From assembly GCA_910578185.1 (NCBI GenBank), contig CAJTPN010000015.1, positions 12,422 to 76,421 on the forward strand: a stretch of DNA of 64,000 nt. Reading direction: 5' to 3'. The notes beneath the pieces are model-generated. The model saw only the letters and a program-made list of their open reading frames with translations. It searched no databases and was not told the DNA's origin. The DNA is from an uncultured Acetatifactor sp. Lineage in GTDB: Bacteria; Bacillota; Clostridia; Lachnospirales; Lachnospiraceae. Shown here in pieces: positions 25,357 to 33,739 of this stretch. Each line of letters begins with the position of its first letter. Positions within the stretch are counted from its first letter, which is position 1. Position numbers and translations under genes: made by a program.

Positions 25357-25398
25357 TTTTTTGGCGGTCGGTTTTTGATTGGCGAAAGGGAGGATGGG

Positions 25399-26337
25399 AT
25401 GATAAACCGGTTGTTGGGGATTGTCTATATCTTGTTAAAAAAGGGAACGATGACGGCGGGAGAGCTGGCGGAGCGTTTTGAGGTATCCATACGTACAATT
25501 TATCGGGATATCGAAAACCTGAGTATGGCTGGAATCCCGGTTTATGCCCGGAAAGGCAGGAATGGGGGGATTAGTCTTACAGACCGGTTTGTTTTGGACA
25601 AGCTGTTAATTTCCTCGGAGGAGCAACAGTGGATTCTGGCGGCGCTTGCGGGGATGGATGAAACGGGCGCCCAAAAGGAAGAGGAAATCCTGCACAAACT
25701 TGGAGATTTTTTTCATGTGGAGCCCATAAACTGGGTGTCCATTGATTTTTCTGACTGGAGCGGAAAAAGGCAGGAACTGTTTGCGCAGATTAAGGAGGCC
25801 GTTCTGGGCAGGCATGTAATGGTATTTGATTATTATGGACAAAATGGGGTAATGAGTAATCGCACGGTGGAACCGATGAAACTGTTGTTCAAGGAATATA
25901 CCTGGTATTTGTGGGCCTTTTGCCGCGTCAGGCAGGACATGCGGCTGTTTAAGGTATTGAGGATGAAGAGGGTAGAGGTGCTGGAAGAAACCTTTGAACC
26001 CAAAAGGAACCTTTGGGTAGAGCAGGAGGGCGACCTTGAAAGACTCAATACTATTGAGGAAACGAAAGGGGTTCAGGAAACGGATTACCCTGAGGTTATT
26101 TTCCGGGTTGATAAAAAAGAGACCTATCGGATTTATGACAGATTTGATGAGGAAGAAATTACGGTTCTGTCTTCGGGAGATTTTGAAATTTGTTTGCGGT
26201 GCCATGTGGACGACTGGGTTTATGGGTTAATTTTGTCTTTTGGTACTTCTGCCAAGGTGTTGGAGCCGGAGTATGTCCGCAAAGAGATGGCCATGCGGGT
26301 GCGCAGGATGGCGGAACTATATGCGGACGGCCAATGA
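25399..26337 (+). CDS. WYL-domain transcriptional regulator
   Basis: A 312-residue regulator: an N-terminal HTH (residues about 1-60, MTAGELAERFEVSIRTIYRD) and a WYL domain in the middle (EYTWYLWAFCRVRQDMRLF), with a C-terminal WCX extension. WYL regulators sense ligands or nucleic acids and control DNA damage, phage-defence or metabolic genes. The ATG at 25399 has GGGAGG upstream; the TTG at 25375 has none. A small zinc-ribbon protein follows in the same direction and may be its target gene. Confidence 0.9.
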   Translation: MINRLLGIVYILLKKGTMTAGELAERFEVSIRTIYRDIENLSMAGIPVYARKGRNGGISLTDRFVLDKLLISSEEQQWILAALAGMDETGAQKEEEILHKLGDFFHVEPINWVSIDFSDWSGKRQELFAQIKEAVLGRHVMVFDYYGQNGVMSNRTVEPMKLLFKEYTWYLWAFCRVRQDMRLFKVLRMKRVEVLEETFEPKRNLWVEQEGDLERLNTIEETKGVQETDYPEVIFRVDKKETYRIYDRFDEEEITVLSSGDFEICLRCHVDDWVYGLILSFGTSAKVLEPEYVRKEMAMRVRRMAELYADGQ

Positions 26338-26485
26338 AAAATGGCAAATATTTTGTCTGTAGTTTTTATTATGACATACAGTTGTCAGGTTAAAAGTGTT
26401 ATGGTTATTGTGTGGAGTGGGATGGCGGCTGCAGACAAAACGGAACTTCACAATAGATAAGGTAAAGGAAAAGAGGATAAAAAAG

Positions 26486-26776
26486 ATGGAAAATCAGGCA
26501 AACAATCAAGTTCAGGACAATAAGAAAATCTGTCAAAGCTGCGGAATGCCCATGCAGGAGGCACAGTATGGTACGACAAAAGACGGCGGCAAGACAGAGA
26601 AATATTGCTGTTATTGCTATCAGGAGGGGAAATTTGCACAGGATTGCACAGTGGAAGAGATGGCGGAGTTCTGCGCACCTTTTGAGGTGGAGGGCGGTCG
26701 TGCCAAGACAAAAGAGGAGGCTAAGGCGATGCTGATGGCATATTTACCCTCGCTGGAGCGATGGAAAAAGGCCTGA
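26486..26776 (+). CDS. Small zinc-ribbon protein
   Basis: A 96-residue soluble protein with a four-Cys zinc-binding cluster: KICQSCGMPM then KYCCYCYQEG, matching the Zn_ribbon_2-type domain. A helical C-terminal half (VEEMAEFCAPFEVEGGRAKT) follows. The ATG at 26486 lies 7 bases after AAGAGGA; the longer frame to 26396 is not supported. Frequently found next to WYL or AraC-type regulators in Clostridia. Function unknown. Confidence 0.8.
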   Translation: MENQANNQVQDNKKICQSCGMPMQEAQYGTTKDGGKTEKYCCYCYQEGKFAQDCTVEEMAEFCAPFEVEGGRAKTKEEAKAMLMAYLPSLERWKKA

Positions 26777-26797
26777 AAAGATTCTGGGGCTTTCCTG

Positions 26798-27196
26798 TCA
26801 TACGGCAGCAGAAGTCAGGCCGGGGGCACGGCGGACAACCGTGCCCTGTTCCAGTGTGTCAAGCCGATTGGAGAGATCGTCAGTTATTTTAAGGAGCAGA
26901 GCCGTATTGTCATTTTCAAGTTTGGTGATGTGATAATATTGATCCAGCTCCCGAAGGCTTTTTTGAAGCATTTCCGTTTTTCGCTCCAAATATTTTCTGG
27001 TTCGTTCTATTTCTTCCAACACCATATTTTCCGATTGTCTCAAATGCTCGTCTATCGTGACAAGCATGGACTGCTCCAATATGGTCAGGCATTCTTCCGG
27101 GAAAGCAGGAAGATTTTGCCTTAATCGTACCAGTTGTTCGTCCATGACAGACATCATCATACTTTTAAAAACATCCAGATCTTTTGCATCAAACAT
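26798..27196 (-). CDS. Small coiled-coil protein of unknown function
   Basis: A 132-residue protein that is almost entirely helical, with a long coiled-coil stretch (about residues 45-95, rich in Glu, Arg, Lys and Leu) and no membrane segment. It begins MFDAKDLDVFKSMMMSVM. The ATG at 27196 is chosen because AAAGGA lies eight bases upstream; the upstream ATG would overlap that site. It has a strong promoter and a leader of about 125 nt with two hairpins (27277-27294 and an arm pair CGCCGAC/GTCGGCG). I do not recognise a family. Confidence 0.7.
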   Translation of the reverse strand: MFDAKDLDVFKSMMMSVMDEQLVRLRQNLPAFPEECLTILEQSMLVTIDEHLRQSENMVLEEIERTRKYLERKTEMLQKSLRELDQYYHITKLENDNTALLLKITDDLSNRLDTLEQGTVVRRAPGLTSAAV

Positions 27197-27329
27197 TGTG
27201 CACATCCTTTCCCGGCAAAGTACTACACTCCGCCGACGGTTTATTTGTTGTGTGAAAATGTCGGCGAAACGCCATTGATCCCCCTAATTGGGGATGAAAA
27301 GATTTTCACAAGATTCTAAAGATAGGTTT

Positions 27330-27357
27330 ATTATAGCAAAATTGGAGCATATGTCAA
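27330..27357 (-). promoter_or_regulatory. Promoter of the coiled-coil gene
   Basis: Minus-strand TTGACA (27352-27357), 16-bp spacer ending TTTTGC, TATAAT (27330-27335). Near-perfect sigma-A promoter with TGC extension. Confidence 0.75.
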
Positions 27358-27370
27358 TATTATTTTTTGC

Positions 27371-27721
27371 TTGACTTCACAGGAACAGCTGGTTGACATT
27401 CCCAAAGTGAGAGGGAAGTGTGCGGATTATGAGTATACAGAGTGGGCAATGTGGGACGATGAGACGGCATATAAGATGACAGCAGAGAACGGAACCGTGG
27501 TGGGAATTATTGTCTACGAGGGCAGTGAGATTAACGCGTTCATAGGGAAAAATGGCTTTTGGGAGATTGGCGCAGGGGATCATTATGTGGGGATGAATAT
27601 CAAAAATGGGTCTTACACCTATATCAAAGGTGGCTATGAAGTGATTACGGCCAATCCGTATGCTTACGCGCCTAGCTTTACCTTGCAGGAAAACGAAGTG
27701 TTTATGGTGTGGCATGTGTAG
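27371..27721 (+). CDS. Orphan small protein, possibly a truncated gene
   Basis: A 116-residue frame with coherent, beta-rich composition (WAMWDDETAYKMTAENG, GFWEIGAGDHYVGM, YTYIKGGYEV) and a proper terminator behind it, so the sequence is or was coding. The start is doubtful: the TTG at 27371 has no ribosome binding site and lies only 14 bp from the divergent promoter's -35. Either it starts at an unusual site (leaderless) or its 5' part was lost by deletion. No family recognised. Confidence 0.5.
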   Translation: MTSQEQLVDIPKVRGKCADYEYTEWAMWDDETAYKMTAENGTVVGIIVYEGSEINAFIGKNGFWEIGAGDHYVGMNIKNGSYTYIKGGYEVITANPYAYAPSFTLQENEVFMVWHV

Positions 27722-27766
27722 AGGTAAGCAGAAGCCATGTGTTCGGAAGATAGCATGGTCAGGAAA

Positions 27767-27798
27767 TAAGGGGGGAATCTGCAGCCCCCTTATTTTTT
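27767..27798 (+). terminator. Intrinsic terminator
   Basis: Stem TAAGGGGG / CCCCCTTA with a 10-nt loop, then TTTTTT. It ends the orphan gene at 27371-27721. Confidence 0.85.
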
Positions 27799-27979
27799 GA
27801 ATATTTTTGGAGGAAGCAGAGGTCTTGGCCTGGGTTCCGAACGCTGAAGTATTTTTGCATATCCTATCATCCGTCAGTTTTTTTGTGCGCAGGATTGTAT
27901 TTTGAACATGGGATGATGCATACTATAATTACGAAATATTTTGACGAACAGGTGCCGCGTTCTGCGGACGGGAGAAAAT

Positions 27980-28756
27980 ATGGAAGAATTTATAATATTA
28001 TCAATTCCTTTTTTGGGCACCACCCTGGGAGCGGCAATGGTGTTCCTTATGAAAGTAAAAATGAGTCCGCGTTTGGAGAAACTGCTGCTTGGATTTGCCG
28101 CCGGGGTTATGATAGCGGCGTCCGTGTGGTCCCTTTTGATTCCGGCCATTGAGATGTCGGAAAAGAGGGGTGGAAGTGTATGGCTGCCTGCTGCCGCAGG
28201 CTTTTTGCTGGGCATGGGTTTTCTGCTTTTACTTGACAGCCTGGTGCCCCATCTTCACATTGACGAAGAGAAGCCAGAGGGCGTCCGGTCGGATTTCCAG
28301 AAGACCACCATGCTGGTATTGGCGGTGGCGCTTCATAATCTTCCGGAAGGCATGGCTGTGGGAGTGGCATTTGCAGGAGCCATGCTGGAAGGAACGGGTA
28401 TGACAATGGCAGGTGCTCTGGTGTTGGCGGTGGGGATCGCCATCCAGAACTTTCCGGAAGGTGCAATTATTTCCATGCCTCTTAGAAATGTGGGGGTTTC
28501 CAGACCAAGGGCGTTTTGGTATGGAGTGTTATCCGGTGTGGTAGAACCTGTTGGAGCGGTGGTTACCATCTTGCTGGCGGAGCAGATTGTACCCGTGCTG
28601 CCCTATTTGCTTGCATTTGCTGCAGGCGCTATGATTTATGTGGTGGTGGAGGAGCTGATCCCGGAGACACAAAATGGGGAACATACCAATATCGGCACCA
28701 TTGGGGTAGCGGCAGGATTTGTACTGATGATGATTTTGGATGTGGCATTGGGATAG
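27980..28756 (+). CDS. ZIP-family metal transporter
   Basis: A 258-residue membrane protein with about eight helices. The metal-site motifs of ZIP proteins are clear: HNLPEGMAVGVAFAG in helix 4 and QNFPEGAIISMPLR in helix 5; an acidic, His-containing cytoplasmic loop (PHLHIDEEKPEG) sits between helices 3 and 4. It imports zinc, or another divalent metal. The ATG at 27980 with GGGAGA is used rather than a start 39 bp upstream. Monocistronic or followed by the histidine phosphatase. Confidence 0.92.
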   Translation: MEEFIILSIPFLGTTLGAAMVFLMKVKMSPRLEKLLLGFAAGVMIAASVWSLLIPAIEMSEKRGGSVWLPAAAGFLLGMGFLLLLDSLVPHLHIDEEKPEGVRSDFQKTTMLVLAVALHNLPEGMAVGVAFAGAMLEGTGMTMAGALVLAVGIAIQNFPEGAIISMPLRNVGVSRPRAFWYGVLSGVVEPVGAVVTILLAEQIVPVLPYLLAFAAGAMIYVVVEELIPETQNGEHTNIGTIGVAAGFVLMMILDVALG

Positions 28757-28829
28757 AAAATATGTTAGAATACAAGAGGTGGGTGCAGGAAGTGAAGGGA
28801 TCAGAAAAAAGTTCCCACAGAGCAGAAAA

Positions 28830-28850
28830 AGTCCCCGCTTTGCGGGGACT
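28830..28850 (-). terminator. GC hairpin, terminator-like on the minus strand
   Basis: Perfect AGTCCCCGC / GCGGGGACT with a TTT loop. On the minus strand it is followed by TTTTTC, so it could stop antisense transcripts; on the plus strand it sits 16 bases before the phosphatase start and may shape translation. Confidence 0.55.
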
Positions 28851-28866
28851 AGAATAAGGAGAACAT

Positions 28867-29595
28867 ATGCGGCTAATGATCATACGACACGGGGATCCGG
28901 ATTATGAGAAGGATTCCTTGACAGAGAAAGGCTGGCGGGAAGCGGAACTGCTGGCGGACAGGATTTTGGGAATGGATGTTGCAAAAGTCTATGTTTCGCC
29001 TTTGGGGAGAGCCAGAGATACGGCCAGCGTTACATTGCGCAAGACAGGCCACACAGCCGTTACCTGTGATTGGCTCAGGGAGTTTCCTCCGCTGATCAAT
29101 CGCCCGGATGTGACGGATCGGAAAAAAATTGCCTGGGATTGGCTTCCGGAGGATTGGACGGCTCAGGAGGAATATTTTTTGCGGGATCGATGGGCAGAGA
29201 CGGATATTATGCGGGAAGGCAGGGTAGGAGAGGTTTACGGCGAGATTATTCGAAAGTTTGATCAATTGCTGGCAGATCACGGCTATGTAAGGGAAGGGGA
29301 TTTTTACAGAGCAGAGCGACCCAACCGTGATACCATTGTTTTTTTCTGCCATTTTGGTTTGGAGTGTGTGCTGCTAAGCCGACTGATGAACGTATCTCCG
29401 ATGATTCTTTGGCATCACACCTGTGCCGCTCCCACTTCGGTGACCACTGTTGTATCCGAGGAGCGCAGGCAGGGAAAAGTATCCTTCCGGGTGACTGCTT
29501 TTGGGGACACGTCTCATTTGTATGCTGGAGGGGAACCGCCGGCATTTTCCGCCCGGTTTTGCGAGACCTTTGACAGCGATGAGAGACATGATTAA
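28867..29595 (+). CDS. Histidine phosphatase-family protein
   Basis: A 242-residue member of the phosphoglycerate mutase-like branch. The catalytic RHG is at residues 7-9 (MIIRHGDPDYEKDSLTEKGW), and the second catalytic His lies in FFCHFGLE near residue 163. Such enzymes remove phosphate from sugars, nucleotides or proteins; the substrate cannot be named. AAGGAGAAC precedes the ATG. Closed by a terminator. Confidence 0.88.
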   Translation: MRLMIIRHGDPDYEKDSLTEKGWREAELLADRILGMDVAKVYVSPLGRARDTASVTLRKTGHTAVTCDWLREFPPLINRPDVTDRKKIAWDWLPEDWTAQEEYFLRDRWAETDIMREGRVGEVYGEIIRKFDQLLADHGYVREGDFYRAERPNRDTIVFFCHFGLECVLLSRLMNVSPMILWHHTCAAPTSVTTVVSEERRQGKVSFRVTAFGDTSHLYAGGEPPAFSARFCETFDSDERHD

Positions 29596-29682
29596 ACCAA
29601 ATATGACGCAGTACACGCTGTTTGGGCCCATTAGGGCGGAAGCGCCCAAGGGAAAAACATATATTTTAATAAATTTATCTTG

Positions 29683-29710
29683 ACACAGCCTTCGGGCTGT
29701 GTTATTTTAT
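29683..29710 (+). terminator. Intrinsic terminator
   Basis: ACACAGCC-TTCG-GGCTGTGT stem with TTATTTTAT after it, closing the histidine phosphatase gene. Confidence 0.85.
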
Positions 29711-29720
29711 GTTTACAAAC

Positions 29721-29743
29721 GACATGTCGAGGCTCGACATGTC
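29721..29743. promoter_or_regulatory. 23-bp perfect palindrome, candidate PadR operator
   Basis: GACATGTCGAG-G-CTCGACATGTC, a perfect 11-bp dyad with a one-base centre. It contains the ATGT-N9-ACAT pattern close to the ATGT-N8-ACAT motif of PadR-family operators, and lies 84 bp before the padR-type gene, upstream of a TATACT (29783-29788). Confidence 0.6.
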
Positions 29744-29826
29744 ATGTGACGCCATGATGGATTGTAATAGTTTCAAAAGGTATATACTACTGTCCAGGGA
29801 ATAAAGCAGAGAGAGGAGTGAAAGGA

Positions 29827-30228
29827 GTGGATGAGGTTCTCAAAAAGAAATATATTCCCATGACGGAGACTACATATTATACGCTTTTATCTGTTATGAC
29901 GCCTAGACATGGTTATGCCATAATGCAGTATGTCAGCGAGTTGACGAAAGGCAGGATCCTGTTGGGAACCGGTACTTTGTATACCATGGTGGGCAGGTTG
30001 GTAGCAGATGGGATGATTATGATTGTTCCGGGAAGCGAGAAGAAATCTTATCAAATCACTTCCGTTGGGATGGAATTGCTGAAGGAAGAAACAGGTCGAT
30101 TGGGCAAGCAGCTCTCGGACGGGGAACATGTCCTGCAGGAGGCAAAAAAGAACGTGGGGGCTGAAGCAGTGGATTTTTCAGATGGGGGGGGCATTTTCCA
30201 CAGCCAGGAGGCAGAACAAAATGGATAA
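29827..30228 (+). CDS. PadR-family transcriptional regulator
   Basis: A regulator of about 133 residues with the PadR winged helix (TTYYTLLSVMTPRHGYAIMQ, then LLGTGTLYTMVGRLVADGMI). I take the GTG at 29827, eight bases after GAGAGGAG; the GTG at 29818 would overlap that site. Its last eight bases overlap the DUF2812 gene, a known partnership in Firmicutes, and an ABC exporter follows. PadR regulators usually repress their own operon until a drug or antimicrobial peptide binds. Confidence 0.88.
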   Translation: MDEVLKKKYIPMTETTYYTLLSVMTPRHGYAIMQYVSELTKGRILLGTGTLYTMVGRLVADGMIMIVPGSEKKSYQITSVGMELLKEETGRLGKQLSDGEHVLQEAKKNVGAEAVDFSDGGGIFHSQEAEQNG

Positions 30229-31300
30229 AGCGAAAAAGATTATTAAGATTTATTTCAGCTATCAGAAGGAACTTAAATGGCTGGAGGAGATGGCTGAGAA
30301 CGGATGGTATCTGGATAATATTTCCATGGGAATGCTTTACAGATTTGTGCGCAAGGAGCCGAGGCGGACAGTATATGATATCGACCGGTTTCATCTGTCC
30401 AAGAAGCCCTCCCTGGAGGAAATACGCCGGAAAGAAATGTTTATGGAAATGGCTTGTGAAATGGGATGGAAGGAAGTGACTCATGACGCAAGTATGGTAT
30501 ATTATTTTTCCAAAGAATATGAGGAAAACGGTGTAAACTGTCTGCATAATGACGAAGAATCCCGTATTTACAGGGCGGAAAAGTTCAGGGAGTACTTGGT
30601 ACAAGAGGCAAGAAAACTGATCTTCTGTGCAATGGTGACATCCTGTATGTGTTTTTTGCTTATAATGTTGGGAAGTCAAGTGGAATGGTTTTACTGGTTC
30701 GCAATGGTATATATGACCTTATGTAATATACAGGCACTTGTATATTGGCGGTTTGGCGTAAACAGTAGAAAGGAGCTGGCGCTTACCAGGGAGGAGTGGG
30801 AGAGAAGCAAGGATCCGTCCCTCCACAAAACCGTACATAGACTGTTGCTGACCAATCGTGGACTGAATCGTTTTTTAAGCAAGCAATCCACTTTGGGCTG
30901 GACATTGACCGGGGTGACGCCCACAAGATATTATTTTGAAAGGTGTAAGGGCACCGAACAGGTGTATACGATGGACAGCAAATGGTTGGTGAACAGACGC
31001 AGGCGGGCTCATGGAGAGAAGAAGATTGAAGATGCCAAGGACTTTAGCGGTCTTAATAATGACTGGGAGATTCAGAGTCTCCATGATGCGGAAGAGAGGG
31101 GATGGAGTTTTGTGTGTGCACTGGAAAACAGAAGCATTATATACAAAGGAGAAGCGGGCATGGTTACACCTCTGAACGATGCCAAATATGACAACAGTCT
31201 GCGGTGGATTTCATTGATCGGCCAGTATGGTTTTATCCTGCTGCTGTGTGGAATGTTGGGAGCCGTGATCGGATTTATCTCTGAGCTTCTGGGTTTTTGA
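30221..31300 (+). CDS. DUF2812 membrane protein
   Basis: A 359-residue protein with an N-terminal DUF2812-type domain (FSYQKELKWLEEMAENGWYL), two membrane helices at roughly residues 132-175, a second DUF2812-like copy (LNNDWEIQSLHDAEERGWSF region and preceding TRYYFERCKGTEQ) and a final helix near residues 326-350. The ATG lies inside the padR stop region, preceded by AGGAGG. PadR and DUF2812 genes are regularly paired; DUF2812 proteins are thought to act with or modulate the PadR response, but no activity is known. Confidence 0.8.
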   Translation: MDKAKKIIKIYFSYQKELKWLEEMAENGWYLDNISMGMLYRFVRKEPRRTVYDIDRFHLSKKPSLEEIRRKEMFMEMACEMGWKEVTHDASMVYYFSKEYEENGVNCLHNDEESRIYRAEKFREYLVQEARKLIFCAMVTSCMCFLLIMLGSQVEWFYWFAMVYMTLCNIQALVYWRFGVNSRKELALTREEWERSKDPSLHKTVHRLLLTNRGLNRFLSKQSTLGWTLTGVTPTRYYFERCKGTEQVYTMDSKWLVNRRRRAHGEKKIEDAKDFSGLNNDWEIQSLHDAEERGWSFVCALENRSIIYKGEAGMVTPLNDAKYDNSLRWISLIGQYGFILLLCGMLGAVIGFISELLGF

Positions 31301-31444
31301 GCAGTTAAAAACTCCGCAAAATTATAGGCTTGCTGTGGATAAAGCGAAGGCATCTGGTAAATTCCATAGGGCGAATGCCATGCATGGTTGGCAGGGCCAA
31401 ACCGTTATGGATTTTCATAGAAAGACAGAAAGGTATGGTAGGAA

Positions 31445-32356
31445 ATGAGGTTAGAAGTCAAGGACATTCACAAAAAATTTGGAGAAAAGGAAGTGCTCCA
31501 CGGAATCAGCTTTCAGGTGGAGAGCGGGAAAGCTCTGGGACTGCTGGGCAGAAACGGTGCCGGTAAGACCACCACAATCCGCATTTTGATGGATGTATTT
31601 CATGCAAACAGCGGTGAGATTTTGCTGGACGGTAAAAAGTTTGTTCCGGCAAAGCACAGGATCGGTTATCTTCCCGAAGAGCGCGGACTGTATCCCAAGA
31701 GAAAAGTGGTGGATCAAATGGTCTACCTGGCTGTTCTTCGTGGAATGAAGAAGGGGGAAGCGAAGGAGAGTGCAAAAAAGTGGCTGGCCAGGCTGGAGGT
31801 GGAACAGTATCGTGACAGTAAGCTGGAAACACTGTCCAAGGGCAATCAGCAGAAGGTCCAGCTGGCATCCACACTGGTTCATAATCCGGAGATCGTGATT
31901 TTGGATGAACCTTTCAGTGGCCTGGATCCGGTGAATTCGCAGATTTTAAAGGATGTGGTAAACGAATTGATAGCGGAGGGCAGGCTGGTGATCTTTTCCA
32001 GTCACCAGATGAGTTATGTGGAGGAATTCTGTGACAATATTGCCATTATCAACCAGGGTGAGGTGGTATTGGCAGGTGAACTCAAGGAAATTAAAAAAGA
32101 ATATGGCAGAGATCGCCTGATGCTATCGGCGGAGAAGCTTTCGGTGGAGGAGTTGGCACAAAAGGTGGAGAGGGATTGGCAGGAGCTGGTGACGGTACAG
32201 GAAAGGAAGAAGGACTTTTTGGTGCTGGCTTTAAGAGATGGCGCAGACAGGCGAATGTGTCTGGAGAAGCTGGCCAAGTCTGACTTAGTGGTGGAAAGGT
32301 TTGGTATCTTTGAGCCTTCTCTGAACGATATTTTTGTGAGTAAGGTAGGCGAATAA
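31445..32356 (+). CDS. ABC transporter ATP-binding protein (NatA/YhaQ type)
   Basis: A 303-residue ABC ATPase with Walker A GRNGAGKTT (residues 35-43), signature LSKGNQQKVQL (a variant of LSGGQ typical of the NatA/YhaQ group), Walker B IVILDEPFSGLD, switch His in FSSHQM, and a C-terminal domain of about 90 residues after the core. It pairs with the ABC-2 type permease starting 79 bp downstream. The pair likely exports Na+, a drug or a peptide; upstream PadR suggests a toxic-compound response, though a 144-bp gap separates them. Confidence 0.92.
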   Translation: MRLEVKDIHKKFGEKEVLHGISFQVESGKALGLLGRNGAGKTTTIRILMDVFHANSGEILLDGKKFVPAKHRIGYLPEERGLYPKRKVVDQMVYLAVLRGMKKGEAKESAKKWLARLEVEQYRDSKLETLSKGNQQKVQLASTLVHNPEIVILDEPFSGLDPVNSQILKDVVNELIAEGRLVIFSSHQMSYVEEFCDNIAIINQGEVVLAGELKEIKKEYGRDRLMLSAEKLSVEELAQKVERDWQELVTVQERKKDFLVLALRDGADRRMCLEKLAKSDLVVERFGIFEPSLNDIFVSKVGE

Positions 32357-32435
32357 GGCATGAAACAGTCACGAAACGGAAACGCATAGTGAGTGCAATT
32401 TCAGTGAACACTTTTTCGAAAAGGGAGTATTTTAA

Positions 32436-33683
32436 ATGAGAAAATTTTGGATTGTATTGTCGTATGAGTTAAAGGAATATTTCAGCAACAAGGCATTTAT
32501 GGGGCTGACGGTCTTTTTGGCAGTGCTTGGGGTGATTGCGTTGTTTTTTCCCAGGTTCGTGGATCTGTCGAATTTTACCGGCGTGAAAATCGTTGGGGGT
32601 CAGGAGGAAAACAAGCCTTCTAACGAAGAAAAGGATGTATACCTGTACCTGGATCAGGCGGGAGTGGTGCGGGAAGAAGTGCTTAAAGAGATGTTTCCGG
32701 GCGTTTTCTGGCAGAAGGCTTCTGACGAAGCTGCTCTTTTGGCGGCGGTGGAAGCGCAGGAGGCGGAAGCAGGTTTTGTAGTCACAGGAACCACCACATA
32801 CAGATATTATGTCTTTAACAGATCCATGACGGACAGCAATACCGCAATGTTTGACCAGGCCATGCAGGTGTTTTACAGAATGGATTATTGTATGACCGCA
32901 GGCTTGGACTATGGGCAGATTACGGAGATGTATCATGTTCCCGTTACGGCGGATGTTCAGATATTGAATAAGGATTCGGGACGCAATTTCTGGTATTGTT
33001 ATGTCCTGGTGATCATTGTGTTCATGCTGATCGTATATTACGGGCAGATGATCGCGGTTTCCGTTACCGTTGAGAAAAGTAACCGTGCCATTGAAGTATT
33101 GGTCACAAGCACCTCTTCCAACAGTCTGCTCTTTGGCAAGGTAATTGCAGGCGCTATCGGCGGTGTGTTTCAGATGGGTGTATTGCTGGGAGCTATTTTG
33201 ATGGCATATCAGGTGAACAGGGAACAATGGGGAGGAATGCTGGATATGTTCCTGTATATACCTGTAGAGGTTATTCTTGCCTTTGCCTTTTTCGGGCTGG
33301 GAGGATATCTGTTCTATGCTTTCCTGTATGGCGCCATGGGAGCGCTGGTGAGCAAGACCGAAGATGTGAGCAAGAGTTCGTCCGGTCTGATGGTAGTGAT
33401 TATGGTGGTTTACTTCTTTTCGCTGGTACAGCTTTCTAATATAGACGGTACCGTGATCAAAGTATTGTCCTTTCTGCCCATCAGTTCTTACAGTACAATG
33501 TTTGCAAGAATTGCCATGGGAACGGTGGCGCCGTGGGAGATTATACTGTCATTTGTGATTCTGGTGGCATCCAATCTGGGAGCGGGTGTCCTGGGAGCAA
33601 GGCTTTACCGCATGGGAACTTTGCGGTACGGCAATCCCATTAAGCTTGGGACGGCGCTGAAGGATCTGAAGAAAAGCGAATAA
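32436..33683 (+). CDS. ABC-2 type transporter permease (NatB/YhaP-like)
   Basis: A 415-residue permease: N-terminal helix (residues about 20-40), a large extracytoplasmic loop of roughly 150 residues, then five or six clustered helices containing VEKSNRAIEVLVTSTSSNSLLFGK, a conserved cytoplasmic stretch of the NatB/YhaP group. Works with the ATPase directly upstream. Ribosome binding site AAAGGGAG. Substrate unknown. Confidence 0.9.
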   Translation: MRKFWIVLSYELKEYFSNKAFMGLTVFLAVLGVIALFFPRFVDLSNFTGVKIVGGQEENKPSNEEKDVYLYLDQAGVVREEVLKEMFPGVFWQKASDEAALLAAVEAQEAEAGFVVTGTTTYRYYVFNRSMTDSNTAMFDQAMQVFYRMDYCMTAGLDYGQITEMYHVPVTADVQILNKDSGRNFWYCYVLVIIVFMLIVYYGQMIAVSVTVEKSNRAIEVLVTSTSSNSLLFGKVIAGAIGGVFQMGVLLGAILMAYQVNREQWGGMLDMFLYIPVEVILAFAFFGLGGYLFYAFLYGAMGALVSKTEDVSKSSSGLMVVIMVVYFFSLVQLSNIDGTVIKVLSFLPISSYSTMFARIAMGTVAPWEIILSFVILVASNLGAGVLGARLYRMGTLRYGNPIKLGTALKDLKKSE

Positions 33684-33739
33684 GTGAGACGAAAAAACAG
33701 GGCTGCCCGTTATGGGTGGCCCTGTCAGGTTTTCGGCTC

